DNA of 64,000 nt from Calendula officinalis (lineage: Eukaryota > Streptophyta > Magnoliopsida > Asterales > Asteraceae): positions 46,627,966-46,691,965 of the forward strand of contig OY970830.1 in assembly GCA_963853835.1 (NCBI GenBank), in the 5' to 3' direction. A model generated the notes under the pieces. It ran no database searches and had not been told where the DNA came from. It was given only the letters and a program-made list of their open reading frames with translations. The translations under genes and the position numbers were made by a program. Positions 46,110-58,000 of the stretch are shown piece after piece. The number at the start of each line of letters is the position of its first letter. The first letter of the stretch is position 1.

Positions 46110-46816
46110 TGTTGGAATATGCTTCACGCGTATAACATATAGTTATATGGCTAGTTGTTTGTGAGCCTAAAGGGTCACACACTTATACACCAAACACCAT
46201 TAGATATATGTAATATAATTAGTGTAATTATATTATTTATATAAATTAACCGATTAAAGTTTTGTGTTAAATTGTTAAGTATGAAACTTAGTTGTTGTGC
46301 CAAAAAGAAGAACAAAGAAGCAAGGGACCTAAGTGTAAAATACAATTAGGAAACAAGAGAGAATTAGGCAAGCTAATTAAAAACCCTAATTCCCTCTTGA
46401 TAAAGGGATTCGGCCGCATAACAAGAAGTTGAAGTGGGTGGCGTCGAATTCTTTTCCCAAAAAAACGCACAAGCACAAAAAAAAAAGAAGAAAGATTCTT
46501 CTTTGATTTTGGGTCACGTGCAAGTCAATTGTTTTGATTTTAATTTTTTTTCAAGGGAGTAGCATCCCAATTGGTGTTCTAGACAAGGTGTTGTGTGGAC
46601 TAGCTTTGGAGGAATTCCCACTTGGAATCCTTGGTTTCGTTCGTTCATCTTCACAAACCGAATATTAAGATCAAAGGCTTCAAGGGTATGAATTGTTCTT
46701 CCTAACTCATTGATTTCATATTTAGTTTAATTGTGTCATTCGATATTAGATCCGTTTATGGTGATTAAACTTTTCCGCTGCGTTTTGGTTCTTGTTTTAA
46801 CCTAAAATCACCATTA
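46110..46816 (+). repeat. 3' LTR of copia copy 2
   Basis: 707 bp from TGTTGGAATATGC to TCACCATTA. TATATAAA is at 46238-46245 and AAACCCTAA at 46381-46389. At most sites where the LTRs of this element differ, it agrees with the 3' LTR of copy 1. Confidence 0.95.
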
Positions 46817-46821
46817 TGTTC
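46817..46821. other. Target-site duplication, right (TGTTC)
   Basis: It matches 38792-38796 exactly. The satellite resumes immediately with CTTGAACCTTGAG. Confidence 0.93.
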
Positions 46822-49800
46822 CTTGAACCTTGAGCCTTGAGCCTTGAGCCTTGAGCCTTGAAACTTGAGCCTTGAGTCTTGACCCTTGAGCGTTCACCCT
46901 TGAGTGTTCACCCTTGCCCCTTGAGCGTTCACCCTTGACCCTTGAGCGTTAACCCTTGAGCCTTGAGCCTTAATCCTTGAGCCTTGAGCCTTGAGCGTTG
47001 AGCCTCGAGCCTTGAGCCTTGAGCCTTGAGCCTAGAGCTTTGAGCCTTGAGCCTTGAGCCTTGAGCCTTGAGCCTTGAGCCTTGAGCCTGGAGCCTTGAG
47101 CCATGAGCCTTGAACTTTGAGCCTTGAGGCTTGAAATTTGAGACTTGAGCCTTCACTCTTGACCCTTGCGCCTTGAGCCCTGTGCCTTGAGCCTTGAGCC
47201 TTGATACTTGAGCCTTAAGCCTTTGGCATTGAGCCTTGAGCCTTGAGCCTTGATCCTCTAGCGTTGAGCCCTGACCCTTGAGCGTTGAGCCTTGAGCCTT
47301 GAGCCATGAGCTTTGAGCCTTGAAACTTGAGACTTGAGGCTTGACTCTTGACACTTGCGCCTTGAGCCTTGCATCTTAAGCCTTGAGCCTTGAGCCTTGA
47401 ACCTCGAGCCTCGAGCCTCGAACCTTGAACCTTGAGCCTTGAGCCTTGAGCCTTGAGACTTGAGCCTTGAGCCTTGAGCCTTGAGCGTTGAGCCTTGAGC
47501 CTTGATCCTTGAGCCTTTGAGCCTTGTGCCTTGAGCCTTAAGCCTCTGGCCTTGAGCCTCTGCCCTTGAGCCTTGAGCCTTGAGCCTTGAGCCTCGAGCC
47601 TTGTTCCTTGAACCTTGAGCCTTAAGCCCTGAGCCTTGAGCCTTGAGTCTTGAGCCTTGAAACTTGAGCCTTGAGTCTTGAACCTTGAGCGTTCACCCTT
47701 GAGCGTTCACCCTTGACCCTTGAGCGTTCACCCTTGAGCCTTGAGCGTTGACCCTTGAGCCTTGAGCCTTGAGCATTAATCCTTGAGCCTTGAGCCTTGA
47801 GCGTTGAGCGTTGAGCCTTGAGCCTTGAGCCTTGAAACTTGAGAATTGAGCCTTGACTCTTGACCCTTGCGCCTTGAGCCATGCGTCTTGAGCCTTGAGC
47901 ATGGAGCCTTGAGACTAGAGCCTCGAGCCTCGAGCCTTGAACCTTAATCCTTGAGCCTTGAGTCCTGAGCCTTGAGCCTTAAGCCTTGAATTTTCAGCCT
48001 TGAGCCTTGAGCCTAGAGCCTTGAGCCTTGAGCCTTGAGCCTTGAGCCTTGAGCCTTGAGCCTTGAGCCTTGAGCTTTGAGCCTTGAACCTTGAGTCTTG
48101 AGCCTTGAGCCTTTAGCCTTGAGCCTTGAGCCTTGAGCCTTGAGCCTTGAGCCTTGAGCCTTGAGCCATTAGCCTTGAGACTTGAGTGTTGAGCCTTGAC
48201 CCTTGAGCACTGACCCTTAAGCCTTGATCCTTGATCCTTGAGCCTTGAGTCTTGAGCCTTGAGCCTTGAGCCTTGATCCTTGATCCTTGAGCCTTGACCC
48301 TTGAGCCTTGACCCTTGAGCCTTGAGCCTTGAGCCTTGATCCTTGAGCCTTGTGCCTTGAGCCTTGAGCCTTGAGCCTTGAGCCTTGAGCCTTGAGCCTT
48401 GAGCCTTGAGCCTTGAGCCTTGTTCCTTGAACCTTGAGCCTTGAGCCTTGCGCCTTGAGCCTTGAGCCTTGAGCCTTGAGCCTTGAGCCTTAACCCTTGA
48501 GCCTTGAGCCTTAATCCTTGAGCCTTGAGCCTTGAGCGTTGAGCCTCGAGCCTTGAGCCTTGAGCCTTGAGCCTAGAGCTTTGAGCCTTGAGCCTTGAGC
48601 CTTGAGCCTTGAGCCTTGAGCCTTGAGCCTGGAGCCTTGAGCCATGAGCCTTGAACTTTGAGCCTTGAGGCTTGAAATTTGAGACTTGAGCCTTCACTCT
48701 TGACCCTTGCGCCTTGAGCCCTGTGCCTTGAGCCTTGAGCCTTGATACTTGAGCCTTAAGCCTTTGGCATTGAGCCTTGAGCCTTGAGCCTTGATCCTCT
48801 AGCGTTGAGCCCTGACCCTTGAGCGTTGAGCCTTGAGCCTTGAGCCATGAGCTTTGAGCCTTGAAACTTGAGACTTGAGGCTTGACTCTTGACACTTGCG
48901 CCTTGAGCCTTGCATCTTAAGCCTTGAGCCTTGAGCCTTGAACCTCGAGCCTCGAGCCTCGAACCTTGAACCTTGAGCCTTGAGCCTTGAGCCTTGAGAC
49001 TTGAGCCTTGAGCCTTGAGCCTTGAGCGTTGAGCCTTGAGCCTTGATCCTTGAGCCTTTGAGCCTTGTGCCTTGAGCCTTAAGCCTCTGGCCTTGAGCCT
49101 CTGCCCTTGAGCCTTGAGCCTTGAGCCTTGAGCCTCGAGCCTTGTTCCTTGAACCTTGAGCCTTAAGCCCTGAGCCTTGAGCCTTGAGTCTTGAGCCTTG
49201 AAACTTGAGCCTTGAGTCTTGAACCTTGAGCGTTCACCCTTGAGCGTTCACCCTTGACCCTTGAGCGTTCACCCTTGAGCCTTGAGCGTTGACCCTTGAG
49301 CCTTGAGCCTTGAGCATTAATCCTTGAGCCTTGAGCCTTGAGCGTTGAGCGTTGAGCCTTGAGCCTTGAGCCTTGAAACTTGAGAATTGAGCCTTGACTC
49401 TTGACCCTTGCGCCTTGAGCCATGCGTCTTGAGCCTTGAGCATGGAGCCTTGAGACTAGAGCCTCGAGCCTCGAGCCTTGAACCTTAATCCTTGAGCCTT
49501 GAGTCCTGAGCCTTGAGCCTTAAGCCTTGAATTTTCAGCCTTGAGCCTTGAGCCTAGAGCCTTGAGCCTTGAGCCTTGAGCCTTGAGCCTTGAGCCTTGA
49601 GCCTTGAGCCTTGAGCCTTGAGCCTTGAGCCTTGAGCCTTGAGCCTTGAGCCTTGAGCCTTGAACCTTGAGTCTTGAGCCTTGAGCCTTTAGCCTTGAGC
49701 CTTGAGCCTTGAGCCTTGAGCCTTGAGCCTTGAGCCTTGAGCCATTAGCCTTGAGACTTGAGTGTTGAGCCTTGACCCTTGAGCACTGACCCTTAAGCCT

Positions 49801-52800
49801 TGATCCTTGATCCTTGAGCCTTGAGTCTTGAGCCTTGAGCCTTGAGCCTTGATCCTTGATCCTTGAGCCTTGACCCTTGAGCCTTGACCCTTGAGCCTTG
49901 AGCCTTGAGCCTTGATCCTTGAGCCTTGTGCCTTGAGCCTTGAGCCTTGAGCCTTGAGCCTTGAGCCTTGAGCCTTGAGCCTTGAGCCTTGAGCCTTGTT
50001 CCTTGAACCTTGAGCCTTGAACCTTGCGCCTTGAGCCTTGAGCCTTGAGCCTTGAGCCTTGAGCCTTGAAACTTGAGCCTTGAGCCTTACCCTTGAGCAT
50101 TGAGCGTTGAGCGTTGAGCCTTGCACCTTGAGCCTTGAGCCTTGAGCCTTGAGCCTTGCCCTTGCGCCTTGCGGCTTGCACCTTTACCTTGAGCCTTGAG
50201 CCTTGATCCTCTAGCGTTGAGCCTTGAGCCTTGAGTCTTGAGCCTTGCGTCTTGAGCCTTGACCCTTGAACCTAAAGACTTGAGCCTTGAGCCATGAGCC
50301 TTGACCCTTGAGCCTCGAGCCTCGAGCCTTGAGCGTTTAGTCTTCATCCTTGAGCCCTGAGCCTTGAGCCTTGAGCCTTGAGCCTTGAGCCTTGAGCCTT
50401 GAGCCTTGAGCCTTGAGCCTTGAGCCTTGAGCCTTGAGCCTTGACCCTTGAGCCTTGAGCCTCGAGCCTTGTGCCTCGAGCCTTAAGCCTCTGGCCTTGA
50501 GCCTCTGGCCTTGAGCCTTGAGCATTGAGTCTTGAGCCTTGAGCCTTGAGCCATGAGGCTTGAGCCTTGAGCAAAGAGCCTTTAGCCTTGAGCCTTGAGC
50601 CCTGAGTGTTGAGTCTTGACCCTTGAGCATTGACCCTTAATCCTTGAGACTTGAGCCTTGATCCTTGAGCCTTGATCCTTGACCCTTGAGCCTTGAGCCT
50701 TGAGCCTTGAAACTTGAGACTTGAGCCTTCACTCTTGACCCTTGCGCCTTGAGCCTTGTGCCTTGAGACTTGAGCCTTGAGCTTTGAGCCTTGATCGTTC
50801 AGCCTTAAGCCTATGGCCTTCAGCGTTGAGCGTTGAGCCTTGAGCATTGAGCGTTGAGCCTTGAGCCTTGAACCATGACCTTTGAGCCTTGAAACTTGAG
50901 ACTTGAGGCTTGACTCTTGACCCTTGCGCCTGGAGCCTTGCATCTTAAGCCTTGAGCCTTGAGCCTTAAGTCTCGAGCCTCGAGCCTCGAACCTTGAGCC
51001 TTGAGCCTTGAGCCTTGAGCCTTGAGCCTTGAGCCTTGAGCCTTGAGCCTTGTTCCTTAAACCTTGAGCCTTGAGCCGTGAGCCTTGAGCCTTAAGCCTT
51101 GAGCCTTGAAACTTGAGCCTTTAGCCTTACCCTTGAGCATTGAGCGTTGAGCGTTGAGCGTTGAGCCTTGAACCTTGAGCCTTGAGCCTTGAGCCTTAAG
51201 CTATGAGCCTTGAGCCTTGATTCTTGCCCTTGCGCCTTGCGGCTTGCACCTTTACCTTGAGCCTTGAGCCTTGAGCCTTGATCCTCTAGAGTTGATCCTG
51301 GAGCCTTGAGTCTTGAGCCTTGAGTCTTAAGCCTTAAGTCTTGAGCCTTGAGTCTTGAGCCTTGAGCCTTGAGCCTTAAGCCTTGAGCCTTGATCCTCTA
51401 GCCATGAGCCTTGAGCCTTGAGCCTTGTGCCTTGAGCCTTGAGCCTTGAGCCTTGAGCCTTGAGCCTTGAGCCATGAGCCTTGAGCTTTGAGCCTTGAGG
51501 CTTGAAATTTGAGACTTGAGCCTTCACTCTTGACCCTTGCGCCTTGAGCCTTGTGCCTTGAGACTTGAGCCTTGAGCCTTGATACTTGAGCCTTAAGCCT
51601 TTGGCCTTGAGCCTTGAGCCTTGAGCCTTGATCCTCTAGCATTGAGCCCTGACCCTTGAGCGTTGAGCCTTGAGCCTTGAGCCTTGAGCCATGAGCTTTG
51701 AGCCTTGAAACTTGAGACTTGAGGCTTGACTCTTGACACTTGCGCCTTGAGCCTTGAATCTTAAGCCTTTAGCCTTGAGCCTTGAACCTCGAGCCTCGAG
51801 CCTCGAACCTTGAACCTTGAGCCTTGAGCCTTGAGCCTTGACACTTGAGCCTTGAGCCTTGAGATTTGAGCGTTGAGCCTTGATCCTTGAGCCTTTGAGC
51901 CTTGTGCCTTGAGCCTTAAGCCTCTGGCCTTGAGCCTCTGCCCTTGAGCCTTGAGCCTTGAGCCTTGAGCCTCGAGCCTTGTTCCTTGAACCTTGAGCCT
52001 TAAGCCCTGAGCCTTGAGCCTTGAGTCTTGAGCCTTGAAACTTGAGCCTTGAGTCTTGAACCTTGAGCGTTCACCCTTGAGCGTTCACCCTTGACCCTTG
52101 AGCGTTCACCCTTGAGCCTTGAGCGTTGACCCTTGAGCCTTGAGCCTTGAGCATTAATCCTTGAGCCTTGAGCCTTGAGCGTTGAGCGTTGAGCCTTGAG
52201 CCTTGAGCCTTGAAACTTGAGAATTGAGCCTTGACTCTTGACCCTTGCGCCTTGAGCCATGCGTCTTGAGCCTTGAGCATGGAGCCTTGAGACTAGAGCC
52301 TCGAGCCTCGAGCCTTGAACCTTAATCCTTGAGCCTTGAGTCCTGAGCCTTGAGCCTTAAGCCTTGAATTTTCAGCCTTGAGCCTTGAGCCTAGAGCCTT
52401 GAGCCTTGAGCCTTGAGCCTTGAGCCTTGAGCCTTGAGCCTTGAGCCTTGAGCCTTGAGCCCTGAGCCTTGAGCCTTGAGCCTTGAGCCTTGATACTTGA
52501 GCCTTGAGTCTTGAACCTTGAGCGTTCACCCTTGAGCGTTCACCCTTGACCCTTGAGCGTTCAAACTTGAGACTTGAGGCTTGACTCTTGACACTTGCGC
52601 CTTGAGCCTTGCATCTTAAGCCTTGAGCCTTGAGCCTTGAACCTCGAGCCTCGAGCCTCGAACCTTGAACCTTGAGCCTTGAGCCTTGAGCCTTGAGACT
52701 TGAGCCTTGAGCCTTGAGCCTTGAGCGTTGAGCCTTGAGCCTTGATCCTTGAGCCTTTGAGCCTTGTGCCTTGAGCCTTAAGCCTCTGGCCTTGAGCCTC

Positions 52801-55060
52801 TGCCCTTGAGCCTTGAGCCTTGAGCCTTGAGCCTCGAGCCTTGTTCCTTGAACCTTGAGCCTTAAGCCCTGAGCCTTGAGCCTTGAGTCTTGAGCCTTGA
52901 AACTTGAGCCTTGAGTCTTGAACCTTGAGCGTTCACCCTTGAGCGTTCACCCTTGACCCTTGAGCGTTCACCCTTGAGCCTTGAGCGTTGACCCTTGAGC
53001 CTTGAGCCTTGAGCATTAATCCTTGAGCCTTGAGCCTTGAGCGTTGAGCGTTGAGCCTTGAGCCTTGAGCCTTGAAACTTGAGAATTGAGCCTTGACTCT
53101 TGACCCTTGCGCCTTGAGCCATGCGTCTTGAGCCTTGAGCATGGAGCCTTGAGACTAGAGCCTCGAGCCTCGAGCCTTGAACCTTAATCCTTGAGCCTTG
53201 AGTCCTGAGCCTTGAGCCTTAAGCCTTGAATTTTCAGCCTTGAGCCTTGAGCCTAGAGCCTTGAGCCTTGAGCCTTGAGCCTTGAGCCTTGAGCCTTGAG
53301 CCTTGAGCCTTGAGCCCTGAGCCTTGAGCCTTGAGCCTTGAGCCTTGAAACTTGAGCCTTGAGTCTTGAACCTTGAGCGTTCACCCTTGAGCGTTCACCC
53401 TTGACCCTTGAGCGTTCAACCTTGAGCCTTGAGCGTTGACCCTTGAGCCTTGAGCATTAATCCTTGAGCGTTGAGCGTTGAGCGTTGAGCGTTGAGCGTT
53501 GAGCCTTGAGCCTTGAGCCTTGAAACTTGAGAATTGAGCCTTGACTCTTGACCCTTGCGCCTTGAGCCATGCGTCTTGAGCCTTGAGCATGGAGCCTTGA
53601 GACTAGAGCCTCGAGCCTTGAGCCTTAATCCTTGAGCCTTGAGTCCTGAGCCTTGAGCCTTGAGCCTTGAATTTTCAGCCTTGAGCCTTGAGCCTTGAGC
53701 CTAGAGACTTGAGCCTTGAGCCTTGAGCCTTGAGCCTTGAGCCTTGAGCCTTGAGCCTTGAGCCTTGAGCCTTGATCCTTGAGCCTTGTGCCTTGAGCCT
53801 TGAGCCTTGAGCCTTGAGCCTTGAGCCTTGAGCCTTGTTCCTTGAACCTTGAGCCTTGAGCCTTGAGCCTTGAGCCTTGAAACTTGAAACTTGAGCCTTT
53901 AGCCTTACCCTTGAGCGTTGAGCGTTGAGCGTTGAGCCTTGCACCTTGAGCCTTGAGCCTTGAGCCTTGATCCTCTAGAGTTGAGCCTTGAGCCTTGAGT
54001 CTTGAGCCTTGAGTCTTGAGCCTTGACCCTTGAACCTGAAGACTTGACCCTTGAGCCATGAGCCTTGACCCTTGAGCCTCGAGCCTCGAGCCTTGAGCGT
54101 TTAGTCTTCATCCTTGAGCCCTGAGCCTTGAGCCTTGAGCCTTGAGCCTTGAGCCTTGAGCCTTGAGCCTTGAGCCTTGAGCCTTGAGCCTTGAGCCTTG
54201 AGCCTTGAGCCTTGAGCCTTGAGCCTTGAGCCTTGACCCTTGAGCCTTGAGCCTTGAGCATTGTGCCTCGAGCCTTAAGCCTCTGGCCTTGAGCCTTGAG
54301 CATTGAGCCTTGAGCCTTGAGCCTTGAGCCTTGAGGCTTGAGCCTTGAGCAAAGAGCCTTTAGACTTGAGCCTTGAGTCCTGAGTGTTGAGTCTTGACCC
54401 TTGAGCATTGACCCTTAATCCTTGATCCTTGAGCCTTGAGCCTTGAGCCTTGAGCCTTGAGCCTTGAGCCTTGAGCCTGGAGCCTTGAAACTTGAGACTT
54501 GAGCCTTCACTCTTGACCCTTGCGCCTTGAGCCTTGTGCCTTGAGACTTGAGCCTTGAGCCTTGATCGTTCAGCCATAAGCCTTTGGCCTTGAGCCTTGA
54601 GCCTTGATCCTCTAGCGTTGAGCCCTGACCCTTGAGCATTGAGCGTTGAGCCTTGAGACTTGAGCCTTGAACCATGACCTTTGAGCCTTGAAACTTGAGA
54701 CTTGAGGCTTGACTCTTGACCCTTGCGCCTTGAGCCTTGCATCTTAAGCCTTGAGCCTTGAGCCTTAAGCCTCGAGCCTCGAGCCTTGAACCTTGAGCCT
54801 TGAGCCTTGAGCCTTGAGCCTTGAGCCTTGAGCCTTGAGCCTTGAGCCTTGAGCCTTGAGCCTTGAGCCTTGAGCCTTGAGCCTTGAGCCTTGAGCCTTG
54901 AGCCTTGAGCCTTGAGCCTTGAGCCGTGAGCCTTGAGCCTTGTTCCTTGAACCTTGAGCCTTGAGCCGTGAACCTTGAGCCTTGAGCCGTGAGCCTTGAG
55001 CCTTTAGCCTTACCCTTGAGCATTGAGCGTTGAGCGTTGAGCGTTGAACCTTGAGCCTTG
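46822..55060. repeat. Heptamer satellite, HOR domain E
   Basis: The same 7-bp unit is marked by GAGCGTTCACCCTTGAGCG modules (near 46.89, 47.69, 49.23, 52.07, 52.53, 52.93 and 53.38 kb). The stretch starting near 46949 is tandemly repeated from 48490 with an offset of exactly 1541 bp for most of its length. A ~32-bp length change occurs near 49.62 kb. Parts recur again at offsets of 2837 and 862 bp (52.00 and 52.86 kb). Nearly pure heptamers lie at 54.79-54.92 kb. The boundary to the next domain is approximate. No gene is supported. Confidence 0.92.
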
Positions 55061-58000
55061 AGCCTTAAGCTATGAGCCTTGAGCCTTGATTCTTGCCCTT
55101 GCGCCTTGCGGCTTGCACCTTTACCTTGAGCCTTTAGCCTTGAGCCTTGATCCTCTAGCGTTGAGCCTGGAGCCTTGAGTCTTGAGCCTTGAGTCTTAAG
55201 CCTTAAGTCTTGAGCCTTGACCCTTGAGCCTTAAGCCTTGACCCTTGAGCCTTGATCCTCTAGCCTTGACCCTTGAGCCTTGAGCCATGAGCCTTGAGCT
55301 TTGAGCCTTGAGCCTTGAGCCTTGAGCCTTGAGACTTAAGGCTTGAGTCTTGACCCTTGCGCCTTGAGCCTTGCATCTTGAGCCTTGAGCCTTGAGCCTT
55401 GAGCATCGAGCCTGGAGCCTGGAGCCTTGAGCCTTGAGCCTGGAGCCTCGAGCCTGGAGCCTCGAACCTTGAACCTTGAGCCTTGAGCCTTGAGCCTTGA
55501 GACTTGTCCCTTGAGCCTTGACCCTTGAGCATTGAGGCTTGAGCCTCGACCCTAGAGCATTTACCCTTGAGCATTGACCATTGAGCCTTGACCCTTGAGC
55601 CTTGTGCCTTGAGCCTTGAGCCTTGAGCCTGGAGCCTTGAGCCTTGAGCCTCGAGCCTTGAGCCTTGAGCCTTGAAACTTGAGACTTAAGGCTTGAGTCT
55701 TTACCCTTGCGCCTTGAGCCTTGTATCTTGAGCCTTGAGCCTTGAGCCTTGAGCATCGAGCCTCGAGCCTGGAGCCTTGAGCCTTGAGACTTGTCCCTTG
55801 AGCCTTGACCCTTGAGCCTTGAGCCTTGAGCCTTGACCCTTGAGCATTTACCCTTGAGCATTGACCATTGAGCCTTGACCCTTGAGCCTTGTGCCTTGAG
55901 CCTTGAGCCTTGAGCCTGGAGCCTTGAGCCTTAAGCCTTGAGCCTTGAGCCTTGAGCCTTGAGCCTTGAGCCTTGAGCCTTGAGCCTTGTTCCTTGAACC
56001 TTGAGCCTTGAGCCTTGAGCCTTGAGCCTTGAGCCTTAAGCCTTGAGCCTTGAAACTTGAGCCTTGAGCCTTACCCTTGAGCATTGAGCGTTGAGCCTTG
56101 AACCTTGAGCCTTGAGCCTTGAGCTTTGAGCCTTGAGCCTTGATTCTTGCCCTTGCGCCTTGCGGCTTGCACCTTTACCTTGAGCCTTGAGTCTTGAGCC
56201 TTGAGTCTTAAGCCTTAAGTCTTGAGCCTTGAGCCTGGAGCCTTGAGCCTGGAGCCTCGAACCTCGAACCTTGAACCTTGAGCCTTGAGCCTTGAGCCTT
56301 GAGCTCTGAGCCTTGAGTCTTGAGCCTTGAACCTTGAGCCTTGTGGAGCCTTGAGCCTTGAGCCTTGAGCCTTGAGACATGTCCCTTGAGCCTTGACCCT
56401 TGACCCTTGAGCCTTGAGCCTTGACCCTTGAGCATTTACCCTTGAGCATTGACCATTGAGCCTTGAGCCTTGTTCCTTGAACCTTGAGCCTTGAGCCTTG
56501 AGACATGTCCCTTGAGCCTTGACCCTTGACCCTTGAGCCTTGAGCCTTGACCCTTGAGCATTTACCCTTGAGCATTGACCATTGAGCCTTGAGCCTTGTT
56601 CCTTGAGCCTTGAGCCTTGAGCCTTGAGCCTTAAGCCTTGAGCCTTGAAACTTGAGCCTTGAGCCTTACCCTTGAGCATTGAGCGTTGAGCCTTGAACCT
56701 TGAGCCTTGAGCCTTGAGCTTTGAGCCTTGAGCCTTGATTCTTGCCCTTGCGCCTTGCGGCTTGCACCTTTACCTTGAGCCTTGAGTCTTGAGCCTTGAG
56801 TCTTAAGCCTTAAGTCTTGAGCCTTAAGCCTGGAGCCTTGAGCCTCAAGCCTTGAGCCTGGAGCCTCGAACCTCGAACCTTGAACCTTGAGCCTTGAGCC
56901 TTGAGCCTTGAGCTTTGAGCCTTGAGTCTTGAGCCTTGAACCTTGAGCCTTGTGGAGCCTTGACCCTTGAGCCTTGACCCTTGAGCCTTGAGCCTTGAGA
57001 CATGTCCCTTGAGCCTTGACCATTGACCATTGAGCCTTGAGCCTTGACCCTTGAGCATTTACCCTTGAGCATTGACCATTGAGCCTTGAGCCTTGACCCT
57101 TGACCCTTGGGCCTCGAGCCTCGAGTCTCGAGCCTTGAGCGTTTAGTCTTCATCCTTGAGCCCTGAGCCTTGATCCTTGAGCCTTGAGCCATGAGCTTTG
57201 AGCCTTGAGCCTTGAGCCTTGAGCCTTGAGCCTTGATCCTTGAGCCTTGAGCCTTGAGCCTTGAGCCTTGAGCCTTGAGCCTTGTGCCTTGAGCCTTAAG
57301 CCTCTGGCCTTGAGCCCCTGGCCTTGAGCCTTGAGCCTGGAGCCTTGAGCCTTGAGCCTTGAGCCTTGAGCCTTGAGCCTTGAGCCTTGAGCCTTGAGCC
57401 TTGAGCCTTGAGCCTTGAGCCTTGAGCCTTGTGCCTTGAACCTTAAGCCTCTGGCCTTGAGCCTCTGGCCATGAGCCCCTGGCCTTGAGCCTTGAGCCTT
57501 GAGCCTTGAGCCTTGAGCCTTGAGCCTTGAGCCTTGAGCAATGAGCCTTTAGCCTTGAGCCTTGAGCCTTGAGTGTTGAGCCTTGACCCTTGAGCATTGA
57601 CCCTTAATCCTTGATCCTTGAACCTTGAGCCTCGAGCCTTGAGCCTTGAGCCTTGAAACTTGAGACTTAAGGCTTGAGTCTTTACCCTTGCGCCTTGAGC
57701 CTTGTATCTTGAGCCTTGAGCCTTGAGCCTTGAGCATCGAGCCTCGAGCCTGGAGCCTTGAGCCTTGAGCCTTGAGACTTGTCCCTTGAGCCTTGACCCT
57801 TGAGCCTTGAGCCTTGAGCCTTGACCCTTGAGCATTTACCCTTGAGCATTGACCATTGAGCCTTGACCCTTGAGCCTTGTGCCTTGAGCCTTGAGCCTGG
57901 AGCCTTGAGCCTTGAGCCTTGAGCCTTGAACCTTGAGCCTTGAGCCTTGAGCCTTGAGCCTTGTTCCTTGAACCTTGAGCCTTGAGCCTTGAGCCTTGAG

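Larger units (their letters stand above)
38797..46816 (+). mobile_element. Ty1/copia LTR retrotransposon, copy 2 (complete but defective)
   Basis: This is an 8020-bp element with two LTRs, TSD, primer site, leader, broken gag-pol and polypurine tract, inserted in the satellite in + orientation. It shares the premature stops, frameshift and catalytic substitutions of copy 1 and adds a private nonsense codon at 42421-42423. Its LTRs (722 and 707 bp) differ at about 17 positions by eye, about 2.4 %. It therefore cannot move on its own, and the insertion itself is not very young. Confidence 0.97.
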
